Below, piece by piece: positions 43,501 to 53,046 of a stretch of 64,000 nt of DNA. The stretch is from Fukatsuia anoeciicola. Its GTDB lineage: Bacteria > Pseudomonadota > Gammaproteobacteria > Enterobacterales > Enterobacteriaceae. The translations under genes were made by a program, and so were the position numbers. Under the pieces are notes generated by a model. It made no database searches. It worked only from the letters and a program-made list of their open reading frames with translations, and was not told the DNA's origin. The stretch spans positions 1 through 64,000 of the forward strand of contig NZ_OZ060923.1 in the NCBI RefSeq assembly GCF_964059965.1, given 5' to 3'. Numbering within the stretch: the first letter of the stretch is position 1; each line of letters opens with the position of its first letter.

Positions 43501-43893
43501 TTAAGCTACGTAACAGATAATCTCACCACCAACTTTAGCTTTACGAGCTACATAATCAGTCATAATACCTCGAGAGGTAGAGATAATAGCAATACCTAAA
43601 CCAGCCATAACCTTTGGTAGTTCATCTTTTTTCTTATAGATACGCAAACCTGGACGACTAATGCGTTGAATAGTTTCTACTACTGGCTTTCCTTCAAAGT
43701 ACTTAAGCTCTAGTTCTAAGGTGAGTTTAGATTCTCCAGTAATACAGAAATTATTAATAAAACCCTCTTTTTTTAGAACTATAGCAATAGCTACTTTTAG
43801 CTTAGAGGAAGGCATAGTAACTATTACTTTGTTTGCAGCCTGACTGTTACGGATACGAGTTAACATATCTGCGATTGGATCTTGCATGCTCAT
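43501..43893 (-). CDS. rpsH: 30S ribosomal protein S8
   Basis: S8 is a primary 16S-binding protein and in E. coli the repressor of the spc operon. It is 130 aa, as in E. coli, starting [20 protein letters not shown] and ending GGEIICYVA. The RNA-contact motif STSRGIMTD is conserved. No insertions. Confidence 0.97.
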   Translation of the reverse strand: MSMQDPIADMLTRIRNSQAANKVIVTMPSSKLKVAIAIVLKKEGFINNFCITGESKLTLELELKYFEGKPVVETIQRISRPGLRIYKKKDELPKVMAGLGIAIISTSRGIMTDYVARKAKVGGEIICYVA

Positions 43894-43925
43894 TTATCTT
43901 TGCTCCAGTGATTCTTAATAGGTGA

Positions 43926-44249
43926 TTACCAGCTAGCCTTTCTGAGGCCCGGTATTTCACCGCGCATTGCGGTTTCACGGACTTTCATGCGACTTAAGCC
44001 AAACTTTCTTAGATAAGCATGCGGACGACCAGTTTGACGACAGCGATTACGCTGACGAGATGGACTGGAATCACGTGGTAAGGTTTGTAGTTTAAGAACA
44101 GCAGCCCAGCGCTCTTCATTGCTCCAATGCGTTTCGGATGCTTTTCCTTTACTAGCAATAATACTTTTTAATTCCACGCGTTTTTTTTGATATTTAATAG
44201 CTAACTCTAAACGTTTTATTTCACGTGCTTTTAATGATTGCTTAGCCAT
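43926..44249 (-). CDS. rpsN: 30S ribosomal protein S14
   Basis: S14 is in the 30S head. It is 107 aa (101 in E. coli), of the zinc-free long type. The extra residues are in the middle ([16 protein letters not shown]), while [21 protein letters not shown] and the C-terminal [11 protein letters not shown] are nearly invariant. Its start lies inside the extended end of rplE (8-base overlap), so the two are probably translationally coupled. Confidence 0.96.
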   Translation of the reverse strand: MAKQSLKAREIKRLELAIKYQKKRVELKSIIASKGKASETHWSNEERWAAVLKLQTLPRDSSPSRQRNRCRQTGRPHAYLRKFGLSRMKVRETAMRGEIPGLRKASW

Positions 44250-44829
44250 AGGTTATAACCTTACCTTCCTTGCAAGTTGGAAATAGGAAATCATCGCGGA
44301 ATGGAAATTTAAAAGCAGCTAGTAACTCATAACCATCTTTATTAGATTTTGCAGTAGTAGTAATGGTGATATCTAAGCCACGTATATGATTAATCTTATC
44401 ATAGTCAATTTCTGGAAAAATAATTTGCTCATGCACCCCTATACTGTAATTTCCATTACCATCAAATGACTTAGTAGATAAACCACGAAAATCACGAATA
44501 CGAGGTATAGCAATAAAAATAAGACGCTCAAAAAACCCCCACATACGTTTACCGCGCAGGGTTACCATACAACCGATTGGATAACCTTGACGAATTTTGA
44601 ATCCTGCAATTGATTTACGAGCTTTAGTTATTAATGCCTTTTGGCCTGAAATAGCTGCTAAATCATTCATTGCACTATCTAATAATTTTTTATCAGAAAT
44701 AGCTTCACCAACGCCCATATTTAAGGTAATTTTTTTAATCCTAGGAACTTCCATAATAGAGCTGTAACCAAGCTTAACTTTTAATTCTGGGGCTATCTTT
44801 TTTTTGTAGCAATTATGAAGTGTTGCCAT
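44242..44829 (-). CDS. rplE: 50S ribosomal protein L5
   Basis: L5 binds 5S rRNA and touches P-site tRNA. It is 195 aa against 179 in E. coli. The core is intact ([40 protein letters not shown]). Its usual end AAFKFPFR is extended by about 16 residues ([17 protein letters not shown]) that read through the rpsN Shine-Dalgarno and into rpsN, as if the normal stop had been lost. Confidence 0.95.
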   Translation of the reverse strand: MATLHNCYKKKIAPELKVKLGYSSIMEVPRIKKITLNMGVGEAISDKKLLDSAMNDLAAISGQKALITKARKSIAGFKIRQGYPIGCMVTLRGKRMWGFFERLIFIAIPRIRDFRGLSTKSFDGNGNYSIGVHEQIIFPEIDYDKINHIRGLDITITTTAKSNKDGYELLAAFKFPFRDDFLFPTCKEGKVITYG

Positions 44830-44843
44830 CGTATTATTCCAAA

Positions 44844-45176
44844 TTACTTACTAATTTTTTTACTAGGAACAGTTTTGCCATTAGATTTAAAGAAACGCAC
44901 TTTTTTACCTTCTTGAAATCTAAAGCCCACGCGATCAGCCTTATCTGTCTCTGTGTTAATCAGTGCAACATTAGAAGCTTGAATTGCTGCCTCTTTTTTA
45001 AGAATACCACCTGGCTGCTTCTGGTTTGGAGCGGGTTTTTGATGTTTTTTAATAAAATTAATACCATTAATAATAATTTTACCAGAAGATAAAACATTCA
45101 ATACTTTACCACGCTTACCTTTATCTTTTCCAACAAGTACAATTACTTCGTCATTATAACGAATTTTTGTTGCCAT
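44844..45176 (-). CDS. rplX: 50S ribosomal protein L24
   Basis: L24 starts 50S assembly and sits at the peptide tunnel exit. It is 110 aa (104 in E. coli). The KOW motif [16 protein letters not shown] is at residues about 9-24, and [19 protein letters not shown] near the end. The C-terminal tail is slightly longer and basic ([10 protein letters not shown]). It follows rplN by 10 bases. Confidence 0.96.
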   Translation of the reverse strand: MATKIRYNDEVIVLVGKDKGKRGKVLNVLSSGKIIINGINFIKKHQKPAPNQKQPGGILKKEAAIQASNVALINTETDKADRVGFRFQEGKKVRFFKSNGKTVPSKKISK

Positions 45177-45186
45177 AGTTCACTCC

Positions 45187-45570
<384 letters not shown>

Positions 45571-45733
45571 CTAATATCAACTATTATTTAGACCTAAATA
45601 GACACATTAGAGCCTGAGATAGACTAGTTAAGACCTAGTAAATTAAGATAAAATATTATAACATTGCTACTAGATTATAGGTAGACAAAATAAATAATAC
45701 GTTTTAAATTAATTTGTTAAGTAGCAATATAAA

Positions 45734-45991
45734 TTAAAGAATTGCTTTTTCTACAATTTTAACAAGTATCCAAGATTTAGTCTTTGATAGTGGACGGCAT
45801 TCACGGACCTTTACTATGTCACCAATACTACATTCATTATCTTTATCATGTACATGTAATTTTGTTGTACGTTTTATAAATTTACCATAAACTGGATGCT
45901 TTACCATTCGCTCAATAGTAACAACAATAGATTTATCCATTTTATCACTTACTACACGACCCTGCTTCGTACGGATCTTTTTTTCAGTCAT
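45734..45991 (-). CDS. rpsQ: 30S ribosomal protein S17
   Basis: S17 is a primary assembly protein of the 30S body. It is 85 aa (84 in E. coli). The OB-fold core includes [23 protein letters not shown] (in part) and the conserved [13 protein letters not shown] region. It is the last gene of the S10 operon; it overlaps the end of rpmC by 8 bases. Confidence 0.96.
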   Translation of the reverse strand: MTEKKIRTKQGRVVSDKMDKSIVVTIERMVKHPVYGKFIKRTTKLHVHDKDNECSIGDIVKVRECRPLSKTKSWILVKIVEKAIL

Positions 45992-46199
45992 AATGCACCC
46001 GCTTTTTAGCCTCTTTAGTCTTTTTGGTTAGTAAAGTCTTAATACGTGCGATCTGTTGCCGTCCTTGTTTTAACAGATGAGTTTGCTTTAACTGATTACT
46101 AGCTATTTGCATGCGTAGGTTAAATTGTGCACGCAATAAACTAAGTAGCTCAGTGTTTAGCTCCGTAATGCTTTTTTTATGTATCTCTTTCACTTTCAT
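45984..46199 (-). CDS. rpmC: 50S ribosomal protein L29
   Basis: L29 is a two-helix protein at the tunnel exit beside L23. It is 71 aa against 63 in E. coli. ITELNTEL and [16 protein letters not shown] are conserved. The added C-terminal residues ([10 protein letters not shown]) run into rpsQ. Its ATG overlaps the rplP stop by one base, so the two are translationally coupled. Confidence 0.95.
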   Translation of the reverse strand: MKVKEIHKKSITELNTELLSLLRAQFNLRMQIASNQLKQTHLLKQGRQQIARIKTLLTKKTKEAKKRVHYD

Positions 46200-46609
46200 T
46201 ACATCACCGTCTTAGTTACAAACGTGGTTCTAACAGGTAACTTTGCTGCCGCGAGCTTAAATGCTAGACGAGCAATATCTTCAGAAACACCAGCCATTTC
46301 AAATAGCATTTTTCCTGGCTTAATTAAAGCTACCCAATACTCTACATTACCTTTACCTTTACCCATTCGTACTTCTAGTGGTTTTTGAGTGATTGGTTTA
46401 TCAGGAAATATACGAATCCAAACTTTACCTTGACGCTTAATTGCACGTGTTAATGCACGACGAGCTGCTTCAATTTGACGCGCTGTTATGCGACAGCAAC
46501 CGCAAGCCTTTAAGCCAAATTCACCGAAACTAATATCTCTGCCATGTGCTAGACCACGATTACGACCCTTCTGCATCTTACGGAATTTTGTGCGTTTTGG
46601 TTGTAACAT
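46199..46609 (-). CDS. rplP: 50S ribosomal protein L16
   Basis: L16 lines the A-site/factor region and takes part in tRNA positioning. It is 136 aa, as in E. coli, starting [19 protein letters not shown]. The loop arginine region [19 protein letters not shown] and the C-terminal [14 protein letters not shown] are conserved. Part of the S10 operon. Confidence 0.97.
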   Translation of the reverse strand: MLQPKRTKFRKMQKGRNRGLAHGRDISFGEFGLKACGCCRITARQIEAARRALTRAIKRQGKVWIRIFPDKPITQKPLEVRMGKGKGNVEYWVALIKPGKMLFEMAGVSEDIARLAFKLAAAKLPVRTTFVTKTVM

Positions 46610-46621
46610 CAGCGATTCTCC

Positions 46622-47320
46622 TTACTTGCGGCCTTTACGCTGTTGCTTTTTAGGCTGAGCAGTTTGGTCTGGTTGTTCAATAGCGGTCATACCACCCAAG
46701 ATCTCACCTTTAAAGATCCAAATTTTAACGCCGATAATACCATAAGTAGTATGCGCCTCAGATGTGCTATAATCAATATCTGCACGTAATGTATGTAACG
46801 GAACACGACCTTCACGATACCACTCAGTACGCGCAATTTCAGCACCACCAAGACGACCACTAACGTTAATTCTAATACCTTTTGCACCAAGACGCATAGC
46901 ATTCTGTACGGCACGCTTCATTGCACGACGGAACATAACGCGACGTTCTAACTGTGAAGTTATATTATCAGCTACTAATTTTGCATCTAATTCTGGTTTG
47001 CGAATTTCTGAAATATTAATCTGCGCTGGTACGCTAGCAATATCCGCTACCATTTTACGTAATTTTTCAATATCCTCACCTTTTTTACCAATAATAATTC
47101 CTGGTCTAGCTGTATGAATAGTTACCCGAATACTTTTTGCGGGACGTTCAATAACTATACGAGAAACAGATGCCTTTGCCAGTTCTTTATACAAAAATTG
47201 ACGAACTTTAAAATCGCTATCTAGATTAATAGCGAATTCTTTAGTATCTGCATACCAAGTAGAGTTCCAGCGCTTAACAATACCTAACCGAATACCATTA
47301 GGATGTACTTTTTGACCCAT
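46622..47320 (-). CDS. rpsC: 30S ribosomal protein S3
   Basis: S3 lies at the mRNA entry and has helicase-like activity. It is 232 aa (233 in E. coli). The N-terminal region starts [14 protein letters not shown], the KH domain has the GxxG loop in [12 protein letters not shown], and the second domain contains [17 protein letters not shown]. The basic tail is complete. It lies 2 bases after rplV. Confidence 0.97.
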   Translation of the reverse strand: MGQKVHPNGIRLGIVKRWNSTWYADTKEFAINLDSDFKVRQFLYKELAKASVSRIVIERPAKSIRVTIHTARPGIIIGKKGEDIEKLRKMVADIASVPAQINISEIRKPELDAKLVADNITSQLERRVMFRRAMKRAVQNAMRLGAKGIRINVSGRLGGAEIARTEWYREGRVPLHTLRADIDYSTSEAHTTYGIIGVKIWIFKGEILGGMTAIEQPDQTAQPKKQQRKGRK

Positions 47321-47322
47321 TA

Positions 47323-47676
47323 CTAGTCTCCAACAAAGTCTCGTCGATTATCGGACACAACCACAGTAATATGGCTGGTACGCTTTAGAATACGATCTGC
47401 TCGACCTTTTGCACGTGGCATAGTACGCTTCATGCTAGGACCTGCATCTACGAAAATTTTTGCAACCATAAGCTCATCAATATCAGAACCATCATTGTGT
47501 TCTGCGTTAGCAATAGCAGACTCTAATACTTTTTTAACCAAATTAGCTGCTTTTTTATTGGTATAAATTAAAGTCTCTAGAGCTTGCGATACTTTCTTTC
47601 CGCGGATTAAATCCGCCACAAGACGAACCTTCTGGGCAGAAGAATGAGCATGGCGATGTTTAGCAATAGTTTCCAT
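47323..47676 (-). CDS. rplV: 50S ribosomal protein L22
   Basis: L22 spans from the tunnel exit to the tunnel constriction. It is 117 aa against 110 in E. coli. [20 protein letters not shown] and the extended hairpin ([21 protein letters not shown]) that forms the tunnel wall are conserved; the C-terminus is extended by DNRRDFVGD. It follows rpsS by 13 bases. Confidence 0.96.
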   Translation of the reverse strand: METIAKHRHAHSSAQKVRLVADLIRGKKVSQALETLIYTNKKAANLVKKVLESAIANAEHNDGSDIDELMVAKIFVDAGPSMKRTMPRAKGRADRILKRTSHITVVVSDNRRDFVGD

Positions 47677-47689
47677 CTCTCCTCCTACT

Positions 47690-47968
47690 TTAGCGTTTTT
47701 TAATTTTTTTATCGGCTACATGGCCGCGATAAGTACGGGTTAATGCAAATTCACCTAATTTATGCTCGATCATTTCTGAGGAAATAAATACTGGAATATG
47801 CTGATGACCATTATGGATAGCGATGGTTAAGCCAACCATTTCTGGAAGAATTGTTGAACGACGGGACCAAGTTTTAATTGGTTTTTTATCTCTATTTTCC
47901 ACCGCTTTCTTTATCTTCTTCAGCAAATGATAGTCTATAAAAGGACCTTTCTTGAGAGAACGTGGCAT
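47690..47968 (-). CDS. rpsS: 30S ribosomal protein S19
   Basis: S19 is in the 30S head next to S13. It is 92 aa, as in E. coli, starting [18 protein letters not shown], with the conserved [10 protein letters not shown] at the end. No irregularity; part of the S10 operon between rplB and rplV. Confidence 0.97.
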   Translation of the reverse strand: MPRSLKKGPFIDYHLLKKIKKAVENRDKKPIKTWSRRSTILPEMVGLTIAIHNGHQHIPVFISSEMIEHKLGEFALTRTYRGHVADKKIKKR

Positions 47969-47985
47969 GGCTTATCCTCTAATAA

Positions 47986-48813
47986 TTACTTTTTATTACG
48001 GCGATATACTATAAATTTATTAGTACGTTTATTGCTACGTGTTTTTTTACCTTTAGTCTGAATACCCCATGGGGTTACTGGATGTTTACCGAAATTACGC
48101 CCCTCACCACCACCATGTGGATGATCTACTGGGTTCATTGCTGTACCACGAACAGTAGGACGAATACCGCGCCAGCGACTAGCTCCTGCTTTACCTAATT
48201 GACGTAACATGTGTTCAGTATTACCAACTTGACCTAAAGTAGCACGACAAGCAGATAAAACCTTACGTATTTCGCCAGAACGTAGACGTAGAGTAACATA
48301 AGGGCCATTGCTCGCAACAATCTCAACATATGCACCAGCAGAACGCGCTAATTGACCGCCCTTACCTGGTTTCATCTCTACGTTATGAACTTTTGATCCC
48401 ATTGGAATATTATACATAGGTAGAGTATTTCCTAATTTAATTGCGGCATTAATACCCGATTGGATTGTATCTTTTGCTACTAGACCTTTTGGGGCTAGAA
48501 TATAACGACGTTCACCATCTGAATATAAAACTAACGCGATATTAGCAGAACGGTTCGGATCGTACTCTAAACGTTCAATCTTAGCAGGAATACCGTCTTT
48601 ATTACGCTTAAAGTCAATAAGACGATAATGTCGCTTATGGCCACCACCAATATGACGAGTAGTGATACGACCCTGGTTATTGCGACCGCCACTTTTACTT
48701 AATTTTTCAAGTAGCGAAATATAGGGCTTACCCTTATGTAACTCAGGACTAACCAATTTAACAACATGACGACGACCCGGAGATGTAGGTTTGCATTTAA
48801 CAAGTAGTGCCAT
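47986..48813 (-). CDS. rplB: 50S ribosomal protein L2
   Basis: L2 is needed for subunit association and peptidyl-transferase function. It is 275 aa (273 in E. coli). The RNA-binding core and the essential histidine loop [21 protein letters not shown] (last domain) are intact. The N-terminus [19 protein letters not shown] is canonical. Confidence 0.98.
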   Translation of the reverse strand: MALLVKCKPTSPGRRHVVKLVSPELHKGKPYISLLEKLSKSGGRNNQGRITTRHIGGGHKRHYRLIDFKRNKDGIPAKIERLEYDPNRSANIALVLYSDGERRYILAPKGLVAKDTIQSGINAAIKLGNTLPMYNIPMGSKVHNVEMKPGKGGQLARSAGAYVEIVASNGPYVTLRLRSGEIRKVLSACRATLGQVGNTEHMLRQLGKAGASRWRGIRPTVRGTAMNPVDHPHGGGEGRNFGKHPVTPWGIQTKGKKTRSNKRTNKFIVYRRNKK

Positions 48814-48831
48814 TGTTTACTCTCCTTCGAT

Positions 48832-49815
48832 TTACTTTGCGTCATTGATGAAATCTAGCCTGTAGCCCTCTTTAAGGGTGACATAAGCTTTTTTCCAATC
48901 ACTACGCTGACCTATACGTTGACCCCGACGCTTAGTTTTACCTTTAACTAGTAAAGTATTTACATCTTTAACTTTACTTTCAAATAATTTATTAATTACA
49001 ACATTAAGTTTTGTTTTTAGCAAACCGGTATACCTAATTGATTTTGAGTCTCTTACTTCTTTTTTTGTTAGCTTATCTAAATCTATTAAAAATTTTCTAA
49101 ATCCTGGTTTAGTCTTAGATTCAGCTTTAGAAAATAATTCATTCATCGCAGTCTTAGTTTCTACTTTAAGCGCTTTGCGAGCTTCAAATAACTTACTAAT
49201 TACAGTATTAATTTTTATTTCACTGGGTATTATAAATATATTGTCTATTAAAGCTTTTAGTTCTGATTTAGTTATAAATTTAGTTCTAGAAAATAGATCT
49301 TCTAGTACTTTTAAAATTTCTTTTTCAGTTTTAATTTGTTTATGCAATAAGCTTTTTTGAAAACTTATTTTATTAATACTGTTAACATTAAGAAATAGTT
49401 TTTCCAAAGCATTGTCGATTCCTATTTTAGGTGCTTTTCTAATTTTACATAATTTATAGGTTTCTGTTTTAACTTCTGTTTCAGTTACTTTTTCTTTAGT
49501 TTTTTTGAATAACTCATTTATAATAATAGTAATTTTTGTTTTAAATGCACCTGTAGCTGCGAATAATTTGTGTAGTTCTGCTATGATTTCTGTATTACTT
49601 AAGAAATTTAGATTATTTACTGCTGTATTAACCTGAGTAGAAGTTACTTCGTAAGTACTAAAAAATAATTTATTTACTGCTTCTTTAATCTCTGTTTTAG
49701 TCGCATTTTTAGCAACCTTAACAACAATAGTATTATTTTTTTCCATTACTACAGTTGCCTTTTCAGATACTAATGGAACGCGTAATACTTCTAGTAAACG
49801 CTCTTCAGGAATCAT
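48832..49815 (-). CDS. rplW: 50S ribosomal protein L23, expanded threefold by internal tandem repeats
   Basis: L23 is the docking site for trigger factor and SRP at the tunnel exit. It has 327 aa against 100 in E. coli. Residues 1-51 (with the trigger-factor contact Glu in VSEKA) and about 266-327 ([28 protein letters not shown]) are normal L23. Between them about 215 residues consist of degenerate copies of the protein's own segment [23 protein letters not shown] or NIF recurs at residues 49, 83, 101, 139, 173, 192, 208, 226 and 276, spaced in multiples of 16-20. The frame is open for the whole 684-base insertion, in a genome where unused DNA fills with stops, so it is probably translated. 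It overlaps rplD by 4 bases. Confidence 0.93.
   Translation of the reverse strand: MIPEERLLEVLRVPLVSEKATVVMEKNNTIVVKVAKNATKTEIKEAVNKLFFSTYEVTSTQVNTAVNNLNFLSNTEIIAELHKLFAATGAFKTKITIIINELFKKTKEKVTETEVKTETYKLCKIRKAPKIGIDNALEKLFLNVNSINKISFQKSLLHKQIKTEKEILKVLEDLFSRTKFITKSELKALIDNIFIIPSEIKINTVISKLFEARKALKVETKTAMNELFSKAESKTKPGFRKFLIDLDKLTKKEVRDSKSIRYTGLLKTKLNVVINKLFESKVKDVNTLLVKGKTKRRGQRIGQRSDWKKAYVTLKEGYRLDFINDAK
48982..49707 (-). repeat. Degenerate tandem repeats inside rplW (about 13 units of 51-54 bp)
   Basis: The region encodes L23 residues 37-278. Unit consensus by eye: T-K-x-E-I-x-x-x-x-N-K-L-F-x4-5. The first unit is the ordinary L23 helix and the last unit its displaced second copy, so the array seems to have grown from inside the gene. 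The units are too diverged for a recent expansion. Confidence 0.85.
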
Positions 49816-50417
49816 GTTAGCATCTCCTCAACGCGCTTTAACGCATCAGTAGTTATTACTACTATATTAAAAGTAATTAGGCTAACTGGGTTGATACTCG
49901 TAGCATCACAAACATCAACTTTATATAAGTTACGAGCAGCCAAATATAATGTTTTATCAATTATATTAGTTATAATTAATACATCTTTTATGCCCATTTC
50001 TTTAAGCTTTTGTACTAATAACTTAGTTTTAGGTGCTATAATAGAAAACTCTTCAACAAGGATCAAACGATTCTGACGCACAAGTTCTGACAAGATACAT
50101 GTCATCGCACCACGATACATTTTTTTATTTACTTTTTGACTATGATCCTGGGGTTTCGCAGCAAAAGTAACACCACCAGAACGCCAAATAGGACTTTTAA
50201 CGGAACCTGCTCGCGCACGACCTGTTCCTTTTTGACGCCATGGTTTCTTACCCGAAGCTACTACTTCAGCGCGGGTTTTCTGAGCACGAGTACCTTGGCG
50301 AGATCCTGCTGCATAAGCAACAATAACCTGATGCACTAGCGCTTCATTAAAATCACGCCCGAAAGTAGTTTCGGAAACAGTCAGTACACCTGATGCGTCT
50401 TTTATTGCCAATTCCAT
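49812..50417 (-). CDS. rplD: 50S ribosomal protein L4
   Basis: L4 reaches into the exit tunnel constriction and in E. coli represses the S10 operon. It is 201 aa, as in E. coli. The tunnel loop [23 protein letters not shown] is conserved (residues about 57-79). The C-terminal half is diverged. It lies 15 bases after rplC and overlaps rplW (ATGA). Confidence 0.96.
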   Translation of the reverse strand: MELAIKDASGVLTVSETTFGRDFNEALVHQVIVAYAAGSRQGTRAQKTRAEVVASGKKPWRQKGTGRARAGSVKSPIWRSGGVTFAAKPQDHSQKVNKKMYRGAMTCILSELVRQNRLILVEEFSIIAPKTKLLVQKLKEMGIKDVLIITNIIDKTLYLAARNLYKVDVCDATSINPVSLITFNIVVITTDALKRVEEMLT

Positions 50418-50432
50418 TTTATCTCCTTGACG

Positions 50433-51167
50433 CTACGCCTTAACAGCTGGTTTAATAATTAAATTGCTACCAGTTGCTCCTGGTACAGCGCCCTTAACTA
50501 GCAAGAGGTTACGTTCTACATCAATATGTACTAAGTCTAGGTTTTGAATAGTTATACGTTCATTACCTAATTGACCGGCCATTTTTTTACCTTTAAATAC
50601 TTTACCTGGAGTTTGGTTTTGACCGATGGAACCTGGGACACGGTGAGATAGGGAGTTACCATGAGTGGTATCTTGAGTACGGAAATTCCAGCGTTTTACT
50701 GTACCTGAAAAACCTTTACCTTTAGATGTTCCAGTAACATCAACTTTTTTAATATTTATAAAAATTTTGACGCTAATTTCATTACCAACAGCATATTCAT
50801 GGCATTCTGTAGAACGAAATTCCCATAAACCACGACCTGCTTTTACACCTAATTTTTCACCTGTTTCTAAACTCATTCTTTTACGCGCATCTTCACGTGT
50901 TTTACGTGTTTTACGCGCTTTTTTACTTACCATTCTACCTAATTTTACTTTACCAGCTTCGGTAAAGTGTCCTGCCGTAGGTTTATTTATACGATTTGCT
51001 TTTTTACTACCAGTAGTAACTTGAATAGCACAATAGCCATCAGTATCTAAAGTTTTAACCTGAGTGATCCTATTATTTTCCACTTCAATAACAGTTATAG
51101 GAATTGAGACACCTTCTTTAGTAAAGATACGTGTCATGCCAAGTTTTTTACCAACTAAACCAATCAT
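50433..51167 (-). CDS. rplC: 50S ribosomal protein L3 with a basic insertion
   Basis: L3 starts 50S assembly and reaches the peptidyl-transferase centre. It is 244 aa against 209 in E. coli. The flanks are normal ([35 protein letters not shown], which includes the methylated Gln loop). About 35 extra residues lie at 73-107 between GHFTEAG and [10 protein letters not shown]. The insert is strongly basic ([17 protein letters not shown]) with an internal echo of KTR. The frame is open. L3 and L17 are neighbours on the ribosome, and both carry inserts here. Confidence 0.95.
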   Translation of the reverse strand: MIGLVGKKLGMTRIFTKEGVSIPITVIEVENNRITQVKTLDTDGYCAIQVTTGSKKANRINKPTAGHFTEAGKVKLGRMVSKKARKTRKTREDARKRMSLETGEKLGVKAGRGLWEFRSTECHEYAVGNEISVKIFINIKKVDVTGTSKGKGFSGTVKRWNFRTQDTTHGNSLSHRVPGSIGQNQTPGKVFKGKKMAGQLGNERITIQNLDLVHIDVERNLLLVKGAVPGATGSNLIIKPAVKA

Positions 51168-51197
51168 TATTTTAACCTCAATCGTTCAATGGTCTGA

Positions 51198-51509
51198 TTA
51201 ACTCAAGCTAATCTGCACATCGACACCGGCAGCTAGATCGAGGCGCATTAAGGCCTCAATAGTTGTCTCAGTTGGCTCAACAATATCAACCAGGCGCTCA
51301 TGAGTACGAATTTCATATTGATCGCGTGCGTCTTTATTAACATGCGGAGAAGTTAAAATAGTAAAGCACTCCTTACGGGTTGGTAATGGGATTGGCCCAC
51401 GAACTCGCGAACCAGTACGTTTTGCAGTCTCGACGATTTTTCCTGTTGATTGATCGATTAAATAATGATCAAATGCTTTCAGGCGGATACGAATCCTTTG
51501 TTTCTGCAT
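51198..51509 (-). CDS. rpsJ: 30S ribosomal protein S10
   Basis: S10 is in the 30S head and, with NusB, acts in rRNA antitermination at boxA. It is 103 aa from the ATG at 51509, the E. coli length; the upstream sequence GGAGCTCTGGTCTC matches the E. coli rpsJ ribosome-binding region. It is the first gene of the S10 operon. Retention together with boxA sites in both rRNA operons fits a working antitermination system. Confidence 0.97.
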   Translation of the reverse strand: MQKQRIRIRLKAFDHYLIDQSTGKIVETAKRTGSRVRGPIPLPTRKECFTILTSPHVNKDARDQYEIRTHERLVDIVEPTETTIEALMRLDLAAGVDVQISLS

Positions 51510-51550
51510 GAGACCAGAGCTCCAATAATTTATAAAAAGCAAACAACTAT

Positions 51551-51618
51551 CACTCTTATTTTTTAATTAATAAGAAGAAGAGTGCAGTCATTTAATATAT
51601 AACTCCTCTGTCGGGAGT
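51551..51618 (-). promoter_or_regulatory. S10 operon leader with two hairpins
   Basis: The - strand leader holds ACTCC-loop-GGAGT (51602-51618) followed by CACTCTT / AAGAGTG pairing (51551-51584), then the rpsJ ribosome-binding site. In E. coli this leader carries the L4-responsive attenuator; the hairpins here may be its remnant. L4 control is inferred only from position. Confidence 0.35.
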
Positions 51619-51694
51619 ATTTATTTGCTGATAATATTAAAATAATGAGTTTAAACTAACTTGATAACTCACTAAGGCCTAGCAAAGTAATGCT

Positions 51695-51722
51695 ACTATA
51701 CACAAACTTTAATAGGAAACAA
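51695..51722 (-). promoter_or_regulatory. Promoter of the S10 operon
   Basis: TTGTTT (51722-51717), a 16-base spacer and TATAGT (51700-51695) on the - strand, about 185 bases before rpsJ, giving the long leader expected for this operon. Confidence 0.5.
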
Positions 51723-51749
51723 GTTAGTATTAATAATCTTTATAATAAA

Positions 51750-51783
51750 ACATTAAAAGGGCACCTCTGTACCCTTTTAATGT
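51750..51783 (-). terminator. Terminator of the str operon (after tufA)
   Basis: Perfect 12-bp stem ACATTAAAAGGG / CCCTTTTAATGT with a 10-base loop, 7 bases after the tufA stop, followed on the - strand by TTTTATTATAAAG. It separates the str operon from the S10 promoter just beyond. Confidence 0.75.
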
Positions 51784-51790
51784 TTAAATG

Positions 51791-52975
51791 TTATTGAATA
51801 ATCTTAGCAACAACACCAGCACCAATAGTACGACCACCTTCACGAATCGCAAAATGTAACCCTTCATCCATTGCTATCGCATGTATTAAGGTAATCTCCA
51901 TCTCAATATTATCACCTGGCATTGCCATTGCTACACCTTCTGGTAGTTCAATAGCACCAGTTACATCGGTAGTACGGAAATAGAACTGCGGACGGTATTT
52001 ATTGATAAAAGGGGTATGACGACCACCTTCTTCTTTAGTAAGAACATAAATCTTTGCTTTAAATATAGTATGAGGTTTAATGCTACCTGGTTTACATAAG
52101 ACTTGCCCACGTTCAATCTCTTCACGTTTAATACCACGCAATAAGACACCAATATTCTCACCTGCACGGCCTTCATCAAGTAATTTACGAAACATCTCAA
52201 TACCTGTAGCAACGCTCTTAATTGTATCTTTAATACCAACTATTTCTACTTCATCACCCTTATTGATAATGCCTCGCTCTACACGACCAGTTACTACCGT
52301 ACCACGACCCTCGATACTAAATACATCTTCAATTGGTAATAGAAATGGTTTATCAATATCACGTTTTGGTTCAGGAATATAGTTATCTAAACAATTAGTA
52401 AGTTCAATAATTTTTGCTTCCCATTTTTCCTCACCTTCTAATGCTTTTAGTGCTGATCCTCTTACAATTGGCGTATCGTCACCCGGAAACTCATATTGAG
52501 TAAGAAGTTCACGAATTTCCATTTCAACTAATTCTAGTAACTCTTCATCATCAACCATATCGCATTTATTCATAAACACGATCATATAAGGAACACCAAC
52601 TTGGCGACCTAATAAAATATGCTCACGTGTCTGTGGCATTGGGCCATCTGTTGCGGCAACAACTAAGATTGCTCCATCCATTTGAGCTGCACCAGTAATC
52701 ATATTCTTTACATAATCAGCATGTCCTGGGCAGTCAACGTGTGCATAATGACGAATTAGGGTATCGTATTCAACATGAGAAGTATTAATGGTAATACCTC
52801 GTGCTTTTTCTTCTGGCGCGTTATCTATTTGCTCAAACGCCCTAGCAGTACCGCCGTACGTTTTAGCTAATACTGAAGTAATAGCGGCAGTTAGAGTAGT
52901 TTTACCATGGTCAACATGGCCAATAGTACCTACATTAATGTGGAGCTTTTTACGTTCAAATTTTTCTTTAGACAC
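51791..52975 (-). CDS. tufA: Translation elongation factor EF-Tu
   Basis: EF-Tu brings aminoacyl-tRNA to the ribosome. It is 394 aa including the start Met, as in E. coli, and starts with GTG, as E. coli tufA does (SKEKFERKK). The GTPase motifs [31 protein letters not shown] and GSALKALEG are complete, and the C-terminal [12 protein letters not shown] is normal. It is the last gene of the str operon, 71 bases after fusA. Confidence 0.98.
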   Translation of the reverse strand: MSKEKFERKKLHINVGTIGHVDHGKTTLTAAITSVLAKTYGGTARAFEQIDNAPEEKARGITINTSHVEYDTLIRHYAHVDCPGHADYVKNMITGAAQMDGAILVVAATDGPMPQTREHILLGRQVGVPYMIVFMNKCDMVDDEELLELVEMEIRELLTQYEFPGDDTPIVRGSALKALEGEEKWEAKIIELTNCLDNYIPEPKRDIDKPFLLPIEDVFSIEGRGTVVTGRVERGIINKGDEVEIVGIKDTIKSVATGIEMFRKLLDEGRAGENIGVLLRGIKREEIERGQVLCKPGSIKPHTIFKAKIYVLTKEEGGRHTPFINKYRPQFYFRTTDVTGAIELPEGVAMAMPGDNIEMEITLIHAIAMDEGLHFAIREGGRTIGAGVVAKIIQ

Positions 52976-53046
52976 GATTATTTCCTCACTCTAGTATTTT
53001 CTTAAAGAAAGAACACTTAATCTAAATTTTTTTTAAAATTGTAATA

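Noticed and set aside
48982..49707. Tandem repeats in rplW as a possible CRISPR array.
   Set aside because: The units are contiguous, degenerate, in frame and without unique spacers of constant length; they are protein repeats inside an open gene.
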